Positions 26,452 to 30,062 of a stretch of 30,062 nucleotides of DNA are shown here, one piece after another. Source of the DNA: JBBSNV01 sp964458605 (GTDB lineage Bacteria; Pseudomonadota; Alphaproteobacteria; Reyranellales; JAQSWP01); NCBI GenBank assembly GCA_964458605.1, contig CAYWLS010000037.1, positions 1 to 30,062 of the forward strand. The letters run 5' to 3'. The notes under the pieces were generated by a model. It was not told the DNA's origin. It ran no database searches and saw only the letters and a program-made list of their open reading frames with translations. The position numbers and the translations under genes are program-made. Position 1 is the first letter of the stretch; the number at the start of each line of letters is the position of its first letter.

Positions 26452-26856
26452 ATGTGGCTGCTTGATACGGTCACGATTTCGGAGACCGCCAAGGTCAACC
26501 GCAATCCTGGTGTCGTGCGCTGGCTGGGTTCGATGGCGGCGGAGAGCCTGCACACCAGCGTGCTGTGCATCGGCGAACTTCACCGCGGCATCGTTCGCAT
26601 GCCCGATGGTCAGAAGCGGCGCGCGCTGGAAGCGTGGCTGTCCAACGGAATGCCGGCATGGTTCGGCCCGCGCATCCACGATGTCGATCGCGGCGCGGCA
26701 GCGGCGTGGGGACGCATGGGTCCTCACGCCGACCGCAGCCCCGTCGACGCACTCATCGCCGCGACCGCGAAGGCGCATGGCCTGACGGTCGTCACTCGCA
26801 ACACGCGCGATTTCGACGGGCTCGGCGTGCCCGTCATCAATCCCTGGACACCGTAG
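26452..26856 (+). CDS. PIN-domain ribonuclease toxin, VapC family
   Basis: The 134-residue protein has the four acidic positions of the PIN active site: Asp5 (MWLLDT), Glu42 (GELHRG), Asp99 (SPVDALIAATA) and Asp120 (TRNTRDF). VapC toxins bind a metal with these residues and cut tRNA or other RNA. The start at 26452 follows GAGGGG by 9 nt and is 13 nt after the antitoxin candidate stop. A longer frame upstream overlaps the antitoxin and has no family sequence. The pairing with an antitoxin-like tail gene supports a type II toxin-antitoxin module. A weak GCCGCG/CGCGGC hairpin follows. Confidence 0.87.
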   Translation: MWLLDTVTISETAKVNRNPGVVRWLGSMAAESLHTSVLCIGELHRGIVRMPDGQKRRALEAWLSNGMPAWFGPRIHDVDRGAAAAWGRMGPHADRSPVDALIAATAKAHGLTVVTRNTRDFDGLGVPVINPWTP

Positions 26857-26895
26857 CCGCGACATGGTGCCGCGGCCTCGGCCACATTCAAGGTG

Positions 26896-26910
26896 ATATC
26901 ATTATGATAT
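26896..26910. promoter_or_regulatory. Perfect AT-rich palindrome upstream of the SPFH gene
   Basis: ATATCAT and ATGATAT flank a single T, a perfect 15-nt palindrome in otherwise GC-rich DNA. It contains TATGAT (26903-26908), a near-ideal -10 element, and lies 30 nt before the SPFH start codon. A ribbon-helix-helix protein is encoded right behind that gene, so an autoregulatory operator is plausible. Confidence 0.5.
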
Positions 26911-26939
26911 GCTCCCTCTACTTTGGTGGGAGCCTCGAT

Positions 26940-27806
26940 ATGAACGAACGTCCTTATGCCGCTGCGTCGGGGATTCCGGCGCTGGTTGCGCTGATCGTCC
27001 TGCGGCTCGCTGCCGCGGCGTGGCTGGTCTTTGGCATCAAGATGAAACCGCCGATCCACATCGTCGGGGCGGTCTTGACGGTGATTGCGGTCGTGCTCGC
27101 CTGCTCGGGCTTGTTCACGGTGGCGCCGAACGAGGCGAAGGTGCTTCAGCTCTTCGGCAAATATGTCGGTACGGTGCACGAGCCCGGCCTGCGCTTCGCC
27201 AACCCGTTCTTCATGAAGAAGGCCGTTTCGCTGCGCGTCCGCAACTTCGAGTCCAGCAAGCTCAAGGTGAACGATCTCGACGGCAACCCGATCGAGATCG
27301 CAGCCGTCGTGGTGTGGCAGGTTGTCGATACCGCCGAGGCGCTGTTCCAGGTGAACGACTATGTCGACTTCGTCCACATCCAGAGCGAGTCGGCGCTGCG
27401 GCAGATGGCGCAGAGCTATCCCTACGACTCGCACGACACGGGCGCCGTCTCGCTGCGCAGCCACAACACCGAGATCGCCGACCATCTCCAGCGCGAGATC
27501 CAGGAGCGGCTGTCGCAGGCCGGCGTCAAGGTCATCGAGGCGCGCATCACCCACCTCGCCTTCGCGCCGGAGATCGCCCAGGCGATGCTCCAGCGTCAGC
27601 AGGCGGGCGCCATCATCGCGGCGCGCACGCGCATCGTCGAAGGCGCGGTGTCGATGGTGGAGATGGCGCTGGAACAGCTTGCCAAACGCGAGGTCGTCCA
27701 TCTCGACGAGGAGCGCAAGGCGGCGATGGTGTCGAACCTGCTTGTGGTGCTGTGCGGCGAGCGCGGCACCCAGCCGATCGTCAACACCGGCACGATCTAT
27801 AGCTGA
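26940..27806 (+). CDS. SPFH (stomatin/prohibitin/slipin-like) membrane protein
   Basis: The 288-residue protein opens with two hydrophobic segments (about 12-32 and 38-58) and then the SPFH domain: LFTVAPNEAKVLQLFGKYVGT, EPGLRFANPFF, LKVNDLDGNPIEIAAVVVWQV, and an EIADHLQREIQERLSQAGVKV helix. A coiled C-terminal part follows. Family members build ring-shaped oligomers in membranes and organise membrane patches or proteases; the exact role here is unknown. GTGGGAG precedes the ATG by 8 nt. A further frame upstream covers the PIN gene in another phase and is not coding. It is probably co-transcribed with the ribbon-helix-helix gene 14 nt downstream. Confidence 0.88.
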   Translation: MNERPYAAASGIPALVALIVLRLAAAAWLVFGIKMKPPIHIVGAVLTVIAVVLACSGLFTVAPNEAKVLQLFGKYVGTVHEPGLRFANPFFMKKAVSLRVRNFESSKLKVNDLDGNPIEIAAVVVWQVVDTAEALFQVNDYVDFVHIQSESALRQMAQSYPYDSHDTGAVSLRSHNTEIADHLQREIQERLSQAGVKVIEARITHLAFAPEIAQAMLQRQQAGAIIAARTRIVEGAVSMVEMALEQLAKREVVHLDEERKAAMVSNLLVVLCGERGTQPIVNTGTIYS

Positions 27807-27820
27807 TCCTCGCGGGTGGG

Positions 27821-28006
27821 ATGACCGACAAGAAGGCATACCCCCTCCGCATCGGCGCCGAGGTGCTGACCGCGATGCAGCGCTGGGCCGATGACGATCT
27901 GCGCAGCGTCAATGCGCAGATCGAGTATGTGCTGCGCGACGCGCTGCGAAAGGCGGGGCGGCTCAAGAGTCCGGAGGCCGACCCCGCGGCCAAGCGGAAG
28001 GTATAA
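27821..28006 (+). CDS. Ribbon-helix-helix (Arc-like) DNA-binding protein
   Basis: The 61-residue protein has the size and pattern of an Arc/MetJ-type repressor: a short strand AYPLRIG (about 6-12), a first helix (VLTAMQRWADDD) and a second helix NAQIEYVLRDALRKAG. Such proteins dimerise and read DNA with the strand. The tail is basic. GGGTGGG precedes the ATG. It sits 14 nt behind the SPFH gene, and the palindrome at 26896-26910 is its most likely operator. Confidence 0.83.
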   Translation: MTDKKAYPLRIGAEVLTAMQRWADDDLRSVNAQIEYVLRDALRKAGRLKSPEADPAAKRKV

Positions 28007-28113
28007 GTCACACCGCCCGAGACATTTGGCCGGCGGCTGGGTCGTTTCGCCTTTGCCGTGGCGCGGGCGGCGCGACTCCCCTAGAAGCGCGCGCTCACGC
28101 GCAAGGAGCCCCG

Positions 28114-28428
28114 ATGTCGATCGCCGCCCGGCTGCCCGGACTGACGCTGCCCGAACTGACGCGGCTGCATGCGAATGCGGCGCGGCTGGCGGCCGGTGCG
28201 CCCGGCAAGACGCGTGACGACGCGGCAGCACTTCTGCCGCTGCTGGAGGCGGAGATCTCCGCCCGGCGCGACGGCAAGAAGCGTGTCGTGGAAGCCAAGC
28301 CGAGCGAACCTCGCGCGTCCCGGCCGGCGAAGCCGCGCGCGGTGCGCGAACCGATGAAACCGAAGAGCGCGGCCGAGAAGGCGGACGACTTTCTCGCCGA
28401 CGTCAACGCCGCGATCAATCGGCGCTGA
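28114..28428 (+). CDS. Small basic protein, function unknown
   Basis: The 104-residue protein has an AAGGAG site 6 nt before its ATG, so it is likely to be real. The N-terminal half is a helical stretch rich in Ala and Leu (LPELTRLHANAARLAAG, LLPLLEAEISARRDGKK). The middle is a Lys/Arg/Pro-rich linker, and the end is a short helix (AEKADDFLADVNAAINRR). No family is recognised. The last 14 nt overlap the end of the convergent HD-domain gene. Confidence 0.65.
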   Translation: MSIAARLPGLTLPELTRLHANAARLAAGAPGKTRDDAAALLPLLEAEISARRDGKKRVVEAKPSEPRASRPAKPRAVREPMKPKSAAEKADDFLADVNAAINRR

Positions 28429-29065
28429 GGGCGGCCAGCTCCGCCGCGATGTTGGCGCGGGCCTGCGCGCCATAGGCCTGCTCGAAGATATCGGTCCGGA
28501 AAAACCGCGCCTGGGCGAGAGCGCAACGCAGGAACGCGCCGCGGCCTTTGCGCCACGCCGCGTCGTCGAACACGCTATATTCGAACCGCACGCCGGCGAC
28601 GTAGCGGCGATACCGCTCCGGGTCGGCGCCGAGGATGGCGAAATCGGCATCGAGGAAGATGTCGTCGTCATGGTCCGCGCGGCCCTTCGCGTGCGAGGCG
28701 GTGGCGAGGATCAGCGCGGCGATGCGGTCGCGCAACGGCTGCGCGACACCCAGGGCGCCGAGTTCGGCGACGGCGCGATCCGCGCTGCGCGCTTCGTTGT
28801 CGCCCGCCTGCGGATCGTAGATCACGTCGTGATACCAGCCGGCGAAGGCGAGGCGCGGCCATGCGTCGCCACGCGAGGTATGTGCGTCGAGGCGTGCGAA
28901 CAGGAAGTCCAGGTGTTCAAGCGTGTGATAGGCGCGGTGCGGTTCGGTGTAGCTGCTAACGATGCCGGCGAAGGCGACCTCACCGCTGTCCGGCGATAGC
29001 CCCAGCGCCTCGAGATCGGTCCGCCAGCGCGCATGCAGGCGGTCGATCAGGCCGGCATCCGTCAC
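28415..29065 (-). CDS. HD-domain metal-dependent phosphohydrolase-like protein
   Basis: The 216-residue protein carries HD-type metal motifs: YHTLEHLDFL (His near 43 and 46), GWYHDVIYDP (His-Asp pair near 79-80) and DADFAILGADPERYRRYV. These typify the predicted metal-dependent phosphohydrolases of unknown substrate, a cytoplasmic enzyme group. The start is GTG at 29065, overlapping the carA stop by four bases (GTGA), so translation is probably coupled to carA. Its own stop overlaps the convergent small gene. Confidence 0.85.
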   Translation of the reverse strand: MTDAGLIDRLHARWRTDLEALGLSPDSGEVAFAGIVSSYTEPHRAYHTLEHLDFLFARLDAHTSRGDAWPRLAFAGWYHDVIYDPQAGDNEARSADRAVAELGALGVAQPLRDRIAALILATASHAKGRADHDDDIFLDADFAILGADPERYRRYVAGVRFEYSVFDDAAWRKGRGAFLRCALAQARFFRTDIFEQAYGAQARANIAAELAALSAD

Positions 29066-30062
29066 GCCTTCTCCATCAGCGCGGCGAAGCGATGGAAGAG
29101 GTAGTGGCTGTCGTGCGGGCCGGGGGAGGCTTCGGGGTGGTATTGCACGCCGAAGACCGGCTTGTCGGTCCAGGCAATGCCGGCATTGGTTCCGTCGAAC
29201 AGCGACACATGGGTCTGCTGCACGTTGGCGGGCAGGGTCGCGGCGTCGACCGTGAAGCCGTGGTTCATCGAGGTGATCTCGACCTTGCCGGTTACGACGT
29301 CCTTCACCGGATGGTTCGCGCCGTGATGGCCCTGGCTCATCTTCCTGGTCTGGGCGCCCGCTGCGAGGGCCAGCATCTGGTGGCCGAGGCAGATGCCGAA
29401 GACCGGCTTGCCGGCGTCGATCAGCGCCCTGATGACGGGCACGGCATATGTGCCGGTGGCGGCCGGGTCACCCGGGCCGTTGGAGAGGAAGACGCCGTCG
29501 GGATTGTGCCGCAGCACGTCCTCGACGCTGGCATTCGCCGGCACCACCGTTACGTCGGCGCCGATGCCGACGAGTTCACGCAGGATGTTCGACTTGATGC
29601 CGTAGTCGATGGCGACGACCTTGAACTTCGCCGCGCCCTCGGCCCGGCCATAGCCGTTGGCCCAGGTCCACGGCGCTTCGGTCCAGCCATAGCTCTGCGC
29701 GGCGGTGACCTCCCTGGCGAGGTCCATGCCGACGAGGCCGGGCCATTCGCGCGCCTCGGCCTTCAGGGCCTCGATGTCGAAGCTGCCGTCGGGGCTGTGG
29801 GCGATGACGCCGTTCGGCATGCCGTTCTCGCGGATCAGACGGGCGAGGCGGCGCGTGTCGATGCCGGCGAGGCCGACGATTCCGCGTGCGCTGAGCCAGT
29901 CCGACAGATGCGAGGCGGCGCGGTAGTTCGAGGGTTCGGTCACGCGCGCCTTCACGATGAGGCCGCGCACCGCGGGCGTCCTGGTCTCGACGTCCTCCAG
30001 ATTCGTTCCGACATTGCCGATATGCGGGAAGGTGAAGGTGACGATCTGGCCGGCATAGGAGG
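29062..30062 (-). CDS. carA: Carbamoyl-phosphate synthase small subunit, 5' end cut by the window
   Basis: The frame runs to the right edge, so the first part of the protein is missing. The visible part contains the end of the N-terminal domain (DTRRLARLIRENGMPNGVI) and a complete class I glutamine amidotransferase domain. The catalytic Cys is in FGICLGHQML; the His-Glu pair is in VQYHPEASPGPHDS; and NGPGDP marks the oxyanion strand. It supplies ammonia from glutamine to CarB through a tunnel. The HD-domain gene is coupled directly behind it. Its promoter lies outside the window. Confidence 0.97.
   Translation of the reverse strand, partial: SYAGQIVTFTFPHIGNVGTNLEDVETRTPAVRGLIVKARVTEPSNYRAASHLSDWLSARGIVGLAGIDTRRLARLIRENGMPNGVIAHSPDGSFDIEALKAEAREWPGLVGMDLAREVTAAQSYGWTEAPWTWANGYGRAEGAAKFKVVAIDYGIKSNILRELVGIGADVTVVPANASVEDVLRHNPDGVFLSNGPGDPAATGTYAVPVIRALIDAGKPVFGICLGHQMLALAAGAQTRKMSQGHHGANHPVKDVVTGKVEITSMNHGFTVDAATLPANVQQTHVSLFDGTNAGIAWTDKPVFGVQYHPEASPGPHDSHYLFHRFAALMEKA

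Overview
The window is a GC-rich chromosomal segment, most likely from an alphaproteobacterium of the Rhodospirillales type. This rests on the base composition, the protein styles (NodT-family outer membrane lipoprotein, GreA, CarA/CarB, an Lrp-type regulator) and the neighbourhood lysR-trxB / lrp / greA-carB. No database search was possible, so the placement is an inference.

Layout. 1-80 holds two terminator hairpins of an upstream gene. 235-2298 is an EF-G paralogue with a degenerate GTPase centre. 2432-2938 is a DUF962/Mpo1-like membrane protein, followed by two large palindromic repeats (2936-3064). 3151-4128 is msrP without a visible msrQ. A bidirectional terminator (4147-4180) separates it from a five-gene minus-strand ABC transporter operon of the ribose type (11083 down to 4197): permease, binding protein, permease fused to a strictosidine-synthase-like beta-propeller, a second stand-alone propeller, and a double ATPase. 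A divergent TetR regulator (11353-12018) sits opposite it, with a palindromic operator candidate between them.

12040-18731 is a MarR regulator divergent from a complete RND efflux operon (outer membrane factor, membrane fusion protein, pump). A structured small RNA on the minus strand, with a very clear intrinsic terminator, lies at about 18733-18892 behind a lysR-trxB pair (18972-20895). Divergent from trxB is an Lrp/AsnC regulator. Next, on the minus strand, come a tiny exported peptide gene (21626-21814), greA and carB.

25867-29065 is the most accessory-looking part. It holds a promoter with an inverted repeat, a toxin-antitoxin-like pair (an unusual antitoxin candidate and a PIN/VapC-type protein), an SPFH membrane protein with a ribbon-helix-helix protein behind a perfect AT-rich palindrome, a small basic protein, and an HD-domain protein overlapping carA. 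carA (29062 to the right edge) is cut by the window. carA and carB, usually neighbours, are thus separated by about 3.3 kb, and carB seems to have its own promoter.

Best candidates for something undescribed: the permease-propeller fusion transporter with its TetR operator, the antitoxin candidate with an unrecognised N-terminal domain, the SPFH/RHH module, and the small RNA downstream of lysR.
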